NCBI GenBank assembly: GCA_036378995.1
Contig: DASUVJ010000040.1
Location: 1-39,396, forward strand
Length of the DNA: 39,396 bases
Reading direction: 5' to 3'
From: DASUVJ01 sp036378995
GTDB lineage: Bacteria; Patescibacteriota; Saccharimonadia; Saccharimonadales; Saccharimonadaceae
How positions within the stretch are numbered: position 1 is the first letter of the stretch; the number at the start of each line of letters is the position of its first letter. This document shows, piece after piece, positions 1 to 6,532 of this stretch. The translations under genes were made by a program, and so were the position numbers. The notes beneath the pieces are model-generated. The model did no database searches, had not been told where the DNA came from, and worked only from the letters and a program-made list of their open reading frames with translations.

Positions 1-19
1 ATATCCATATGTGGTAGTA

Positions 20-25
20 TATCAT
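20..25 (+). promoter_or_regulatory. -10 element of a leaderless tsaC transcript
   Basis: TATCAT is followed by six bases and the ATG at 32. There is no Shine-Dalgarno sequence. The geometry matches seven other genes in the window. Confidence 0.5.
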
Positions 26-31
26 GTTGAA

Positions 32-583
32 ATGACTGTTTACTCTAGTGAGTTTACCGACGAGATCGCCCGCATCCTGAATGAGGGCGGTATTGGCGTA
101 CTTCGTACTGATACGATCTATGGCATTGTTGCCCGGGCAGATAACGAAGCGGCTGTCGACCGTGTTTTTTCGGTGAAGCGTCGCACGCCGACCAAACCGC
201 CGATTTCTTTGATCGGTTCTATCGATCAGCTGTTCAATCAGTACGACGATGCAGTAGTCGGCCGCTTGAAGGAGCTTTGGCCTGGTAAAAATACGATTAT
301 TTTGCCATCGACTACTGCACCCGAGTGGCTGATGCGGGGTACGAACTCGGTGTCGTATAGGCTGCCGGACAATCCTGCGCTTGTGAAACTGATCGAGAAA
401 ACAGGTCCACTCGTCGCACCAAGCGCCAACCCCGAAGGTGAGGAGCCGGCATACAACATAGAAATGGCAAAGGCTTATTTCGATGACCAGGTTGATTTTT
501 ATGTCGATGGCGGCACGGTGACGGATAACACGCCATCTAATCTTTTTAGGCTTCTTCCTGATGGCATGGAGCAGCTCCGGTGA
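32..583 (+). CDS. tsaC: L-threonylcarbamoyladenylate synthase, TsaC/YrdC/Sua5 family
   Basis: Makes threonylcarbamoyl-AMP from threonine, bicarbonate and ATP for t6A37 modification of ANN-decoding tRNAs in the cytoplasm. The 183-residue protein has the YrdC signatures: VLRTDTIYGI near the N-terminus, the KRRTPTKP basic loop, and SYRLPDNP and PSANPEGE later. It is a single YrdC domain (usual length about 190) without the C-terminal Sua5 domain. A GTG at 11 in the same frame gives a longer ORF, but a -10-like TATCAT (20-25) lies between it and the ATG at 32, exactly six bases before that ATG, so 32 is preferred and the mRNA is probably leaderless. The TGA stop overlaps the GTG of trmB, so the two are co-translated. 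Family call is firm; the start is inferred. Confidence 0.9.
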   Translation: MTVYSSEFTDEIARILNEGGIGVLRTDTIYGIVARADNEAAVDRVFSVKRRTPTKPPISLIGSIDQLFNQYDDAVVGRLKELWPGKNTIILPSTTAPEWLMRGTNSVSYRLPDNPALVKLIEKTGPLVAPSANPEGEEPAYNIEMAKAYFDDQVDFYVDGGTVTDNTPSNLFRLLPDGMEQLR

Positions 584-1236
584 GCCTGCTGAACCCGGAA
601 GATTACATCATTACGAGAAAGCGAAAAAAGTATAAATTCGCGTTGTTTGCTAACTCATCGCTTTGTTTTGAGTTTGAGGACTGGAAAAACGACGATCCAA
701 AACCCGACTTTTTAGAAATTGGTGCAGGGACGGCGCTTTTTAGCGTGGCCCAAGCAAAAACACATCCGGATCGACAGTTTTTGGCTGTTGATGTAAAGGC
801 GGATCGTTTGCAAAAGGGTGCTATGCTCGCGGAAAACGAAGACCTGTCTAATGTTCGGTTTTTGCGCGCTCGTGCCGATCAGCTGGCGGAGACTCTGACC
901 CCAGATAGCCTCGAAGGAATCTGGGTGACATTCCCCGATCCCTTTCCTAAGGAGCGCAGTAGTAAGCACCGCCTGACGCATCCACGTTTTTTGACACTCT
1001 ATAGCCAGCTTCTTCGGCCGGACGGTGCACTATATTTTAAAACAGATGCGCACGCACTTTTTGATTGGAGTCTCGAGCAGCTTATTGTTGAAGGCTGGAT
1101 AATCAAGGAACTCAGCTTTGATCTTCACGAGAGCAGTCTGGACGATTCGTATAAACAACTGACTACCTACGAACGGCGGTTTATCGGCGAAGATTTGCAA
1201 ACTCACTTTGTAAAAGCCGTACCGCCCCGCGTATAG
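580..1236 (+). CDS. trmB: tRNA (guanine-N7)-methyltransferase TrmB
   Basis: Transfers methyl from S-adenosylmethionine to N7 of G46 in the tRNA variable loop. The 218-residue protein shows the SAM-binding motif LEIGAGTALFS (about residues 45-55), an acidic end of strand 2 (AVDVKADR), and the TrmB hallmark FPDPFPKERSSKHR (about 118-131), which holds the catalytic Asp and tRNA-binding basics. Length is typical of the family. The start is a GTG overlapping the tsaC stop (GTGA), indicating translational coupling; both genes modify tRNA. Nothing is missing or fused. Confidence 0.93.
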   Translation: MSLLNPEDYIITRKRKKYKFALFANSSLCFEFEDWKNDDPKPDFLEIGAGTALFSVAQAKTHPDRQFLAVDVKADRLQKGAMLAENEDLSNVRFLRARADQLAETLTPDSLEGIWVTFPDPFPKERSSKHRLTHPRFLTLYSQLLRPDGALYFKTDAHALFDWSLEQLIVEGWIIKELSFDLHESSLDDSYKQLTTYERRFIGEDLQTHFVKAVPPRV

Positions 1237-1237
1237 T
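1208..1237 (+). promoter_or_regulatory. Promoter of the MazG-like gene, leaderless
   Basis: TTGTAA (1208-1213), an 18-base spacer, TATAGT (1232-1237), then six bases and the ATG at 1244. It lies inside the 3' end of trmB. Confidence 0.5.
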
Positions 1238-1243
1238 AAGGGT

Positions 1244-1573
1244 ATGAATTTAGACGATTACCAGACCGCAGCGCTCCGCACAGCCGCACCAAAAGACAAG
1301 CAAAATGAAGTTTTCCATCTCATCCTCGGCCTCACCGGCGAAGCAGGGGAGATCGCAGAAAAAGCTAAAAAGATCGTCCGCGATAAAAGCAGTGATTTTT
1401 CGCAACTTGATATAGAAGATCTGAAAAAAGAGCTCGGTGACGTTTTATGGTACGTCGCGGTGCTTGCTGACCACTTTGATATTCCGCTTTCAGAAGTCGG
1501 CGAAAAGAACATCGCAAAACTTGCCGATCGCCAAAAGCGTGGTCTTATTGGCGGCAGCGGCGATAATCGCTAA
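1244..1573 (+). CDS. MazG-like nucleoside triphosphate pyrophosphohydrolase
   Basis: All-alpha NTP pyrophosphatase that probably hydrolyses (d)NTPs to monophosphate and PPi as a housecleaning enzyme. The 109-residue protein carries the family metal-binding motif: E33-x2-E36 in GLTGEAGEIAE and E63-x2-D66 in KKELGDVLWY. It is a single MazG domain, unlike the tandem E. coli MazG. ATG 1244 sits six bases after TATAGT, suggesting an own leaderless transcript although the gene starts 7 bases after trmB. Its stop overlaps the 3' end of the convergent murC by 4 bases. Substrate specificity cannot be read from the sequence. Confidence 0.88.
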   Translation: MNLDDYQTAALRTAAPKDKQNEVFHLILGLTGEAGEIAEKAKKIVRDKSSDFSQLDIEDLKKELGDVLWYVAVLADHFDIPLSEVGEKNIAKLADRQKRGLIGGSGDNR

Positions 1574-2823
1574 CTTTTTAGCTTGCCGCGAAGCCAGCCG
1601 TCGATAGTACCGGCACCCATGCCAAGAACGAGCTTCCCTTCGTTCCTGGCTGCGGTAATTGCGGTCCATAAATCATCGTTAAGTTCGCCAAAACGAATCG
1701 AGTCTCTATTGGTGACACCCGCGGCTAGCTCATCCGGTGTAAGTATCGGAAGTTTCGGGTCTTCCCGCGATAAATACGTTGGCAACCAATAGATCGTCTC
1801 GGCCAGTTCGAAACAATCGGTGTAGTCGTTTCGCACTTCATGCTGGCGAACATTCTGGTGTGGTTGGTAGACGAGCACAACATGATCAGACAGCTCGCGC
1901 GCCATCTGCAAAGTCGCGGCAATCTCTACTGGATGGTGCCCGTAGTCACTGTAGAGATTATCGGACAGTCGCTCAAAGCGGCGATTCGTGCCAGGGAAGC
2001 GGCCGAGAATTTCAATTGCTTTTTGATTGTCTGTCAGCTGCAGATATTCTAGCGCTTTAGCTACGAGTGTGCCGTTGCGCCGGTTATGCTCACCAGCCAC
2101 TGCAATATCCATAACTTCGTTTTGCTGTAATACCCAGGCATTTGAAGCTGGCTTTTCGATGTAATCCGCGCCGTTTTTCCAAAGTATGGCCATCTCCGAC
2201 TGAGCCAGGAAGTCGCGGAATGCCTGTTTGTAGTCACCTTCTGTCGGATAGGTGTCCGGATGATCGTAGTCGATCGACGTGATAATTGAGAGGTGCGGCG
2301 AAAAATGCAGGAAATTACGATCAAACTCATCACACTCGTACACGAAATACTTGCTCGCAGGGTCGAATTTTCCGCTTGGGCCAAATGTAAGCGTTGATCC
2401 GACGGAGTAGCTGACGTGAACTCCTAATTGCTGCAAGGCCCATACCATCATGCCCGTTGCTGTGGTTTTGCCGTGTGTTCCTGCGACGGCGATCAGCTGC
2501 AAGTCTTTTTCTTTGACGATATGCGCAATGAGCTCGTCGCGCTTGGTTGCTTTAATGCCTAGTTTTTTTGCAAGGAGCAACTCTGGGTGGTCGGCAGGAA
2601 TAGCTGCGGTGTATACGAACCAATCAATCGGCTGTTCGTTGTGGCACGCCTGCAAAAAACTCCCGTCCTGGCCGATATTGAGTGCCAAGCCGCGCTCCTG
2701 CAAACGGTTGAACTGCAGGCTTTCGGACTGATCCGATCCCTGTACACGATAGCCCGCATCGTGGGCGATTTCGGCGAGGGGGCCTATCCCTACGCCGCCA
2801 ATACCAGAGAAATAGATATTCAT
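1570..2823 (-). CDS. murC: UDP-N-acetylmuramate--L-alanine ligase MurC
   Basis: Cytoplasmic Mur ligase that adds L-Ala to UDP-MurNAc with ATP in peptidoglycan synthesis. The 417-residue protein has an N-terminal Rossmann domain (FSGIGGVGIGPLAEIA), the P-loop GTHGKTTATG (about 115-124), the ECDEFDRNFL and SIDYDHPDTYPT central motifs, and DYGHHPVEIAATL in the C-terminal domain, which favours MurC over the recycling ligase Mpl. It is shorter than most MurC (450-490). ATG 2823 is preceded by TATACT plus exactly six bases. A nearby plus-strand promoter could make this a divergent control region with the MFS gene. Mpl remains a weaker alternative. Confidence 0.87.
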   Translation of the reverse strand: MNIYFSGIGGVGIGPLAEIAHDAGYRVQGSDQSESLQFNRLQERGLALNIGQDGSFLQACHNEQPIDWFVYTAAIPADHPELLLAKKLGIKATKRDELIAHIVKEKDLQLIAVAGTHGKTTATGMMVWALQQLGVHVSYSVGSTLTFGPSGKFDPASKYFVYECDEFDRNFLHFSPHLSIITSIDYDHPDTYPTEGDYKQAFRDFLAQSEMAILWKNGADYIEKPASNAWVLQQNEVMDIAVAGEHNRRNGTLVAKALEYLQLTDNQKAIEILGRFPGTNRRFERLSDNLYSDYGHHPVEIAATLQMARELSDHVVLVYQPHQNVRQHEVRNDYTDCFELAETIYWLPTYLSREDPKLPILTPDELAAGVTNRDSIRFGELNDDLWTAITAARNEGKLVLGMGAGTIDGWLRGKLKS

Positions 2824-2829
2824 ACTAGT

Positions 2830-2835
2830 AGTATA
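2830..2835 (-). promoter_or_regulatory. -10 element of leaderless murC
   Basis: On the minus strand TATACT is followed by ACTAGT and then the ATG. There is no Shine-Dalgarno sequence. The -35 region is weak. Confidence 0.5.
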
Positions 2836-2839
2836 TCAC

Positions 2840-2869
2840 TTGCCAGTAAGGGGTGATTCGTGGTGTAAT
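2840..2869 (+). promoter_or_regulatory. Candidate promoter of the MFS gene
   Basis: TTGCCA (2840-2845), an 18-base spacer and TGTAAT (2864-2869). It is divergent from the murC promoter and starts only five bases from it. Confidence 0.35.
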
Positions 2870-2899
2870 GAAGAAAAGCATAAACACAAATATCCCAAC

Positions 2900-4114
2900 A
2901 TGATTCACCAGCTTATCCATCGTCTATTGCTCCGGCGCCACTTTTGGCGTTATGCTACGTTTTCTGAAATTTCCGAACTGTACGCCTCGCGGATGATGCG
3001 TATGATGGCCATCAATATGTCGGCCGCATTCGTCTCGGTCTTTTTGTATCAGAACGGCTATAGTATTCAGTTTTTAGCAGGCTACTGGGCGCTGTTCTTC
3101 CTGCTAAAGGTAATTATCGCGATGCCGGCGGCCAAATATGCGGCCATGTTCGGTCCTAAGCACGGTATTCTTTTATCCAATCTGCTATATATTCCCTCGA
3201 TGATCCTGTATGCCTTCGTCCCAGACTGGGGCATTCCTGCGCTTGTGGTGACGGCATTTTTACAGGCATGGTCGGCAGTACTCTATGATCTCTGCTATCT
3301 GATCGATTTTTCAAAGGTAAAGAGCGTTGAACATGCCGGCAAAGAGATCGCCTATATGAACATCGTCGAAAAAGTTGCCAAAGGACTCAGTCCTTTTGTC
3401 GGCGGACTTTTGGCGTTTCTTGTTAGTCCCGAGGCGACGATGGTGGCTGCCGCGGCATTGTTTGCCTTCTCATCCGTGCCTTTGTTTAAGACCGGCGAGC
3501 CGACCAAGACGCGCCAAAAGTTGGTGTTCCGTGGCTTTCCGTGGCGGATGGCCTGGCGCAGTCTTATCGCTGAATCTGCTATTGGGTTCGATGCTGTCGC
3601 CTCCGGAACGGTGTGGTCAATGCTGGTGGCGATCGGCATCTTGGGGGCGACGAGCAATTCCGTATATGCCGAGTTGGGCCTCCTTCTCTCCGTAGTACTA
3701 CTTGCCGCTATCGCAGCGTCGCACATGTACGGTCGGCTGATTGATCGCCGCAGGGGAGGGGATTTGCTTAAAGCGGCTGTCGTAGCCAACAGCATGGTGC
3801 ATCTGACACGCCCATTCGTAACTTCACCGGTTGTGGTGGGTAGTGTGAACGTCGCTAACGAGATAGCAACAACGGGCTATGCCATGGCGTTTACACGCGG
3901 CATGTTCGATACGGCCGATCTATCGGGCCACCGCATTACATACCTGGGCTGGATTGAAGTCGTGGCTAACCTTGGGGCGGCGCTTGGCGGCTTGGTCTTC
4001 TGGCTGCTTGTAACTTCCATGGGGGATATTGATGGTATGCGGGCGATGTTCTTTATTGCCGCCCCTGTTGTGCTGCTCATTATGACGCCAAAGTTCCGTC
4101 TCTACCAAAAGTAG
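2900..4114 (+). CDS. Major facilitator superfamily transporter
   Basis: Integral membrane protein of about 404 residues with 10-12 predicted helices. It has the MFS loop signature twice: MFGPKHGILLSN between helices 2 and 3, and YGRLIDRRRGGD in the corresponding loop of the second half. The substrate is unknown. The open frame can begin at a TTG at 2840, but that lies in the -35 box of the candidate promoter and encodes an unlikely polar leader, so ATG 2900 (MIHQLIHRLL) is chosen. No clear Shine-Dalgarno sequence is seen. The gene is divergent from murC and is followed by a separate promoter, so it is probably monocistronic. Confidence 0.82.
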   Translation: MIHQLIHRLLLRRHFWRYATFSEISELYASRMMRMMAINMSAAFVSVFLYQNGYSIQFLAGYWALFFLLKVIIAMPAAKYAAMFGPKHGILLSNLLYIPSMILYAFVPDWGIPALVVTAFLQAWSAVLYDLCYLIDFSKVKSVEHAGKEIAYMNIVEKVAKGLSPFVGGLLAFLVSPEATMVAAAALFAFSSVPLFKTGEPTKTRQKLVFRGFPWRMAWRSLIAESAIGFDAVASGTVWSMLVAIGILGATSNSVYAELGLLLSVVLLAAIAASHMYGRLIDRRRGGDLLKAAVVANSMVHLTRPFVTSPVVVGSVNVANEIATTGYAMAFTRGMFDTADLSGHRITYLGWIEVVANLGAALGGLVFWLLVTSMGDIDGMRAMFFIAAPVVLLIMTPKFRLYQK

Positions 4115-4119
4115 TCTGC

Positions 4120-4129
4120 GTGCTACAAT
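4120..4129 (+). promoter_or_regulatory. Extended -10 promoter of the 209-residue membrane protein gene
   Basis: TG-C-TACAAT (TACAAT at 4124-4129), 33 bases before the GTG start. A ribosome site GAGGTGGG lies at 4147-4154. Confidence 0.45.
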
Positions 4130-4162
4130 AAAGGGAGTAGCATTCGAGGTGGGCATTTTTAA

Positions 4163-4792
4163 GTGGCAGACAAACGACAGGTTAAAAAAAGCATTAGGCA
4201 GCTGCAACGTGTTAAGACGTGGCAACTGCTCATTTTGCTTATTTTGGTAGGATTCATTGCTGCCACGTTTCTTCGTCTGAATAATATCGGTATGGTGCAG
4301 CGCCGCGACGCCGTACTTGCGGCCGATAAATCCGGTGATAAGACGGCTATGACGCAGCGATTGTTCGATTTACAACGCTACACCTCTGAGCACATGAACG
4401 CCAATACGGATGCCTTTTATCTGGAGCACCAGTATAAGCGTGATGCGCAGGCTGCGGTTGACGCCGCAAAGAACGACGGCAACCCTAACGGCAATATCAA
4501 TGCTAAAGCCGAGGCGGTCTGTGGTCCGCAGTTTAGTGCTTGGTCACCCGCATACGTACAGTGTTTTACAGATGAGCTTGCAAAGTACCCGCCATCTCCC
4601 GACCCAGCCTCGAACGTTTCGTTGCCGAGTACCGAACTCTATCAGAGAAGCTTTGCCTCACCCCTCTGGTCACCTGATTTCGCTGGCTGGACAGTAGCGG
4701 CGTGTATTGTCATTATTCTCATGATCATAGCCCGATTGATCGGTATCGGTGTCCTTCGATTGATGCTCAAACGGCATTACAGGGGTATATAA
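4163..4792 (+). CDS. Two-helix membrane protein of unknown function
   Basis: The 209-residue protein has a basic N-terminus, a transmembrane helix at about 20-37, a hydrophilic domain of about 140 residues, and a second helix at about 175-198 ending in a basic tail (LKRHYRGI). The exposed domain has two cysteines (C120 and C134, in EAVCGPQF and YVQCFTDEL) that could form a disulfide if the domain is outside. No known family is recognised. The start is GTG, supported by the GAGGTGGG ribosome site about 8 bases upstream and an extended -10 promoter. It stands alone between two promoters. Confidence 0.72.
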   Translation: MADKRQVKKSIRQLQRVKTWQLLILLILVGFIAATFLRLNNIGMVQRRDAVLAADKSGDKTAMTQRLFDLQRYTSEHMNANTDAFYLEHQYKRDAQAAVDAAKNDGNPNGNINAKAEAVCGPQFSAWSPAYVQCFTDELAKYPPSPDPASNVSLPSTELYQRSFASPLWSPDFAGWTVAACIVIILMIIARLIGIGVLRLMLKRHYRGI

Positions 4793-4795
4793 GTG

Positions 4796-4824
4796 TTGAC
4801 ACCCGTATTCCGACAGGGTACGCT
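4796..4824 (+). promoter_or_regulatory. Strong sigma-70-type promoter
   Basis: TTGACA (4796-4801), 17-base spacer, TACGCT (4819-4824). It drives the 68-residue protein gene, whose ribosome site AGGAGG is at 4844-4849. Confidence 0.75.
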
Positions 4825-4860
4825 ACTAGAGTAAGACGCTAATAGGAGGTATAAGAACTT

Positions 4861-5067
4861 ATGGCTTACAAACACACTAACTCGAAAGGTGTCACTTACT
4901 ACCTGCACAAGACTGAAGTCACTCTGCGCGGTGGTAAGCCACAGACTATCTACTTCTTCGCTAAGGTAGAAAACAACGCCAAGGGTGAGCCAACCGATCT
5001 TCCAGAAGACCGCGTTGTAAAGGAAAACCCACGCAACGGTTTCCTTACTATCAGCAAGAAAAAATAA
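4861..5067 (+). CDS. Small basic conserved-looking protein, function unknown
   Basis: A 68-residue basic protein beginning MAYKHTNSKG and ending in a lysine run (ISKKK). The composition (KGVTYYLHKTEV, IYFFAKVENN) suggests a compact beta fold. From memory, similar short proteins recur in CPR genomes, but I cannot name a family. It has the best expression signals in the window: consensus -35, 17-base spacer, AGGAGG 11 bases before the ATG, and a strong terminator. It is therefore probably abundant and monocistronic. A ribosome- or nucleic-acid-associated role is possible from charge and expression, but this is inference. Confidence 0.85.
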   Translation: MAYKHTNSKGVTYYLHKTEVTLRGGKPQTIYFFAKVENNAKGEPTDLPEDRVVKENPRNGFLTISKKK

Positions 5068-5090
5068 GCTTGAATCATAAGCACGTTTGG

Positions 5091-5106
5091 TGATACAGTA
5101 GTATCA
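5091..5106. repeat. Perfect short inverted repeat
   Basis: TGATAC-AGTA-GTATCA, a 6-bp stem with a 4-base loop just after the 68-residue gene. It could be an operator or an mRNA 3'-end stabiliser. Confidence 0.4.
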
Positions 5107-5126
5107 AACAAACAGGTGCCAAAATT

Positions 5127-5165
5127 GCCCCGGAAGATGAGCATCTCATTGGAAGGGGCTTTTTT
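5127..5165. terminator. Rho-independent terminator, possibly bidirectional
   Basis: GCCCC (5127-5131) pairs with GGGGC (5155-5159), with an inner AGATG/CATCT stem, followed by six T. On the minus strand the other side gives AATTTT, so it may also stop transcription from the minus-strand tRNA gene. Confidence 0.75.
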
Positions 5166-5222
5166 GATGGCTGGAATAAGGGCAAGAAAAATGGCCGACT
5201 CATGCGAGTCCGCCAGATTTCA

Positions 5223-5298
5223 TGGTGGGGGCGGTTGGAATCGAACCAACTACCAAGTGGTTATGAGCCGCCTGCTCTAACCGATGAGCTACGCCCCC
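5223..5298 (-). tRNA. tRNA with CAU anticodon, probably tRNA-Ile2 (k2C34)
   Basis: A 76-base minus-strand tRNA with encoded CCA. Acceptor GGGGGCG/CGCCCCC is perfect; the anticodon loop is CTCATAA. The bases around the anticodon (AGCAGGCGGCTCATAACC, then CTTGGT) resemble bacterial tRNA-Ile2 (AUA-reading, lysidine-modified) more than elongator tRNA-Met. The anticodon stem GGCGG/CCACT has a C-A mismatch in the middle and a terminal G-U. Elongator tRNA-Met is the alternative. A minus-strand TATAAT (5310-5315) lies just upstream. Confidence 0.88.
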
Positions 5299-5309
5299 AA
5301 CTCCTGCAC

Positions 5310-5315
5310 ATTATA
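5310..5315 (-). promoter_or_regulatory. -10 element for the minus-strand tRNA gene
   Basis: A perfect TATAAT on the minus strand lies 11 bases before the tRNA. It is back to back with a plus-strand TATAAT at 5337-5342. Confidence 0.55.
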
Positions 5316-5336
5316 GCGTATTGTCATCTGTTAGGC

Positions 5337-5342
5337 TATAAT
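5337..5342 (+). promoter_or_regulatory. -10 element for the FtsB-like gene
   Basis: A perfect TATAAT overlaps the ATG at 5341, which therefore cannot be in the mRNA. This moves the gene start to GTG 5362. Confidence 0.5.
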
Positions 5343-5361
5343 GGTCTTAAAAGGCGCCAAA

Positions 5362-5808
5362 GTGAAAAACATAAACATCCGAAAACACTATTACCACTTC
5401 AAGCATCGGTTTTTGACGATGAACAACATTGTCATTACGGTGGCGCTTGTTATTGGCGCATCTTGGGCGTGGGGCTCTATCGAGATGATGCAGCGCAACT
5501 ACGACCTGCAAAAGGAAGTCGATACCAAATACCAGCAGCAGCGCCTGGCTGAGCTTCAGGTGGCAACGCTGGAGTATGAGCAAAACTATTATCGCAGCAG
5601 TGAATACCAAGAGTTGGCCGTTCGCGACAAGCTTAATCTGGCTGACCCCGGCGAAAAACTTTTAATGCTGCCGCCTAACAGTGAGCAGGCAAAAAATGCG
5701 GCTAAAGGATTTGAGAAGACGGCCGCGGAAGCAGCCGAGCCGCCAAGTAACCTCCAGCAGTGGACGAATTTCCTTTTTGGCGGTAACCATAAAGACTTGC
5801 AGAAGTAG
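5362..5808 (+). CDS. FtsB/DivIC-like septum formation initiator protein
   Basis: The 148-residue bitopic protein has a basic cytoplasmic N-terminus (KNINIRKHYYHFKHRF), one helix at about 20-39, a coiled coil at about 42-75 (QRNYDLQKEVDTKYQQQRLAELQ region) and the downstream pattern YYRSSEYQELAVRDKLNLADPGEKLLMLP, which is characteristic of FtsB/DivIC. The family bridges FtsL and FtsQ/DivIB in the divisome. The C-terminal 40 residues are an Ala/Glu-rich extension ending in an aromatic patch (NFLFGG). The longer start at ATG 5341 is rejected because it overlaps the -10 box; GTG 5362 is preferred. tRNA-fMet follows 28 bases later. Confidence 0.8.
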   Translation: MKNINIRKHYYHFKHRFLTMNNIVITVALVIGASWAWGSIEMMQRNYDLQKEVDTKYQQQRLAELQVATLEYEQNYYRSSEYQELAVRDKLNLADPGEKLLMLPPNSEQAKNAAKGFEKTAAEAAEPPSNLQQWTNFLFGGNHKDLQK

Positions 5809-5816
5809 TTCTCATC

Positions 5817-5825
5817 TGTTATATT
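5817..5825 (+). promoter_or_regulatory. Extended -10 promoter of tRNA-fMet
   Basis: TG-T-TATATT, with the tRNA starting 11 bases after the hexamer. Confidence 0.5.
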
Positions 5826-5836
5826 AGAGCATGTAT

Positions 5837-5914
<78 letters not shown>

Positions 5915-5921
5915 TGAAAAG

Positions 5922-5948
5922 ACGACTACTGAAAAGTAGCCGTTTTTT
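5922..5948 (+). terminator. Rho-independent terminator after tRNA-fMet
   Basis: CTACT-GAAA-AGTAG stem with flanking CG/CG, followed by six T. Confidence 0.8.
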
Positions 5949-5966
5949 CTTTAGCTTTTTTTCTTG

Positions 5967-5975
5967 TGCTACACT
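5967..5975 (+). promoter_or_regulatory. Extended -10 promoter of the 161-residue secreted protein gene
   Basis: TG-C-TACACT 26 bases before the ATG. The ribosome site AGGGGG (5991-5996) follows. Confidence 0.5.
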
Positions 5976-6001
5976 GAAGACATCATAAATAGGGGGCTGT
6001 C

Positions 6002-6487
6002 ATGGCAAAGAAAACGAAAATGAAAAAGTGGAATCACAAACATGGGGTTCTTGCGATTGTAAGCGGTGCGACACTTTTGTTTGTCATGGGAGCGCTCGCT
6101 GGATTCGGGCTTGCACCCATGAAGTCTGAGCCATTGAAAACGGTAGAAAAAAAGGTAGAGATTACTGGTACGGATGGCCTGCTCGGTGGCGTTGGGTACA
6201 GTAACCCGTTTAAGCTGGCAGGTGCGGACAAAGTTAACTATACGATCACATACAAAAATAGTAGTAGTCGCGACCATAAAATAGAGATCAAGGCGACTCA
6301 GCGCAGCAGTGATATGATGCAGACTGAGGGGCATCTGGTAGTGGATCCAGGCCATGTCACCGGTGTTATTTATAGCGACAAGGCGGAGGTAAAGAAGGGT
6401 GAATCGAAGGACTTCTATATCACCTTGGTGCAGACAAAAGATAACGGCACACGTTACGTTGAGTTCGAAGCATTCAAAGCTGAATAA
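6002..6487 (+). CDS. Membrane-anchored extracytoplasmic protein, unknown function
   Basis: The 161-residue protein has a lysine-rich N-terminus, one hydrophobic segment at about 15-38 (uncleaved anchor or signal peptide) and a beta-rich exposed domain: an Ig-like run of alternating strands around NYTITYKNSS, HLVVDPGHVTG and SKDFYITLVQTK. No cysteines or lipobox. No family recognised. The pattern would suit a small immunoglobulin-like or transglutaminase-accessory fold, but that is a guess. It has its own promoter and a terminator shared with the convergent flavoprotein operon. Confidence 0.75.
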   Translation: MAKKTKMKKWNHKHGVLAIVSGATLLFVMGALAGFGLAPMKSEPLKTVEKKVEITGTDGLLGGVGYSNPFKLAGADKVNYTITYKNSSSRDHKIEIKATQRSSDMMQTEGHLVVDPGHVTGVIYSDKAEVKKGESKDFYITLVQTKDNGTRYVEFEAFKAE

Positions 6488-6506
6488 CTTCGAGTAATAT
6501 GGATGA

Positions 6507-6532
6507 AAACCGGGCGTAATGCCCGGTTTTTG
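6507..6532. terminator. Bidirectional rho-independent terminator
   Basis: AAACCGGGC (6507-6515), loop GTAAT, GCCCGGTTT (6521-6529), then T on the plus strand and TTTTC on the minus strand. It separates two convergent genes. Confidence 0.85.

Noticed and set aside
11..31. Longer GTG start for tsaC
   Set aside because: It lies upstream of a TATCAT box at leaderless spacing from ATG 32, and the added residues do not fit the TsaC family N-terminus.
1583..2856. Several plus-strand ORFs across murC
   Set aside because: They are antisense shadows of a well-conserved gene with no translation signals.
5341..5361. ATG 5341 as start of the FtsB-like gene
   Set aside because: The ATG is inside a perfect TATAAT, so it would not be in the transcript; GTG 5362 is more likely.
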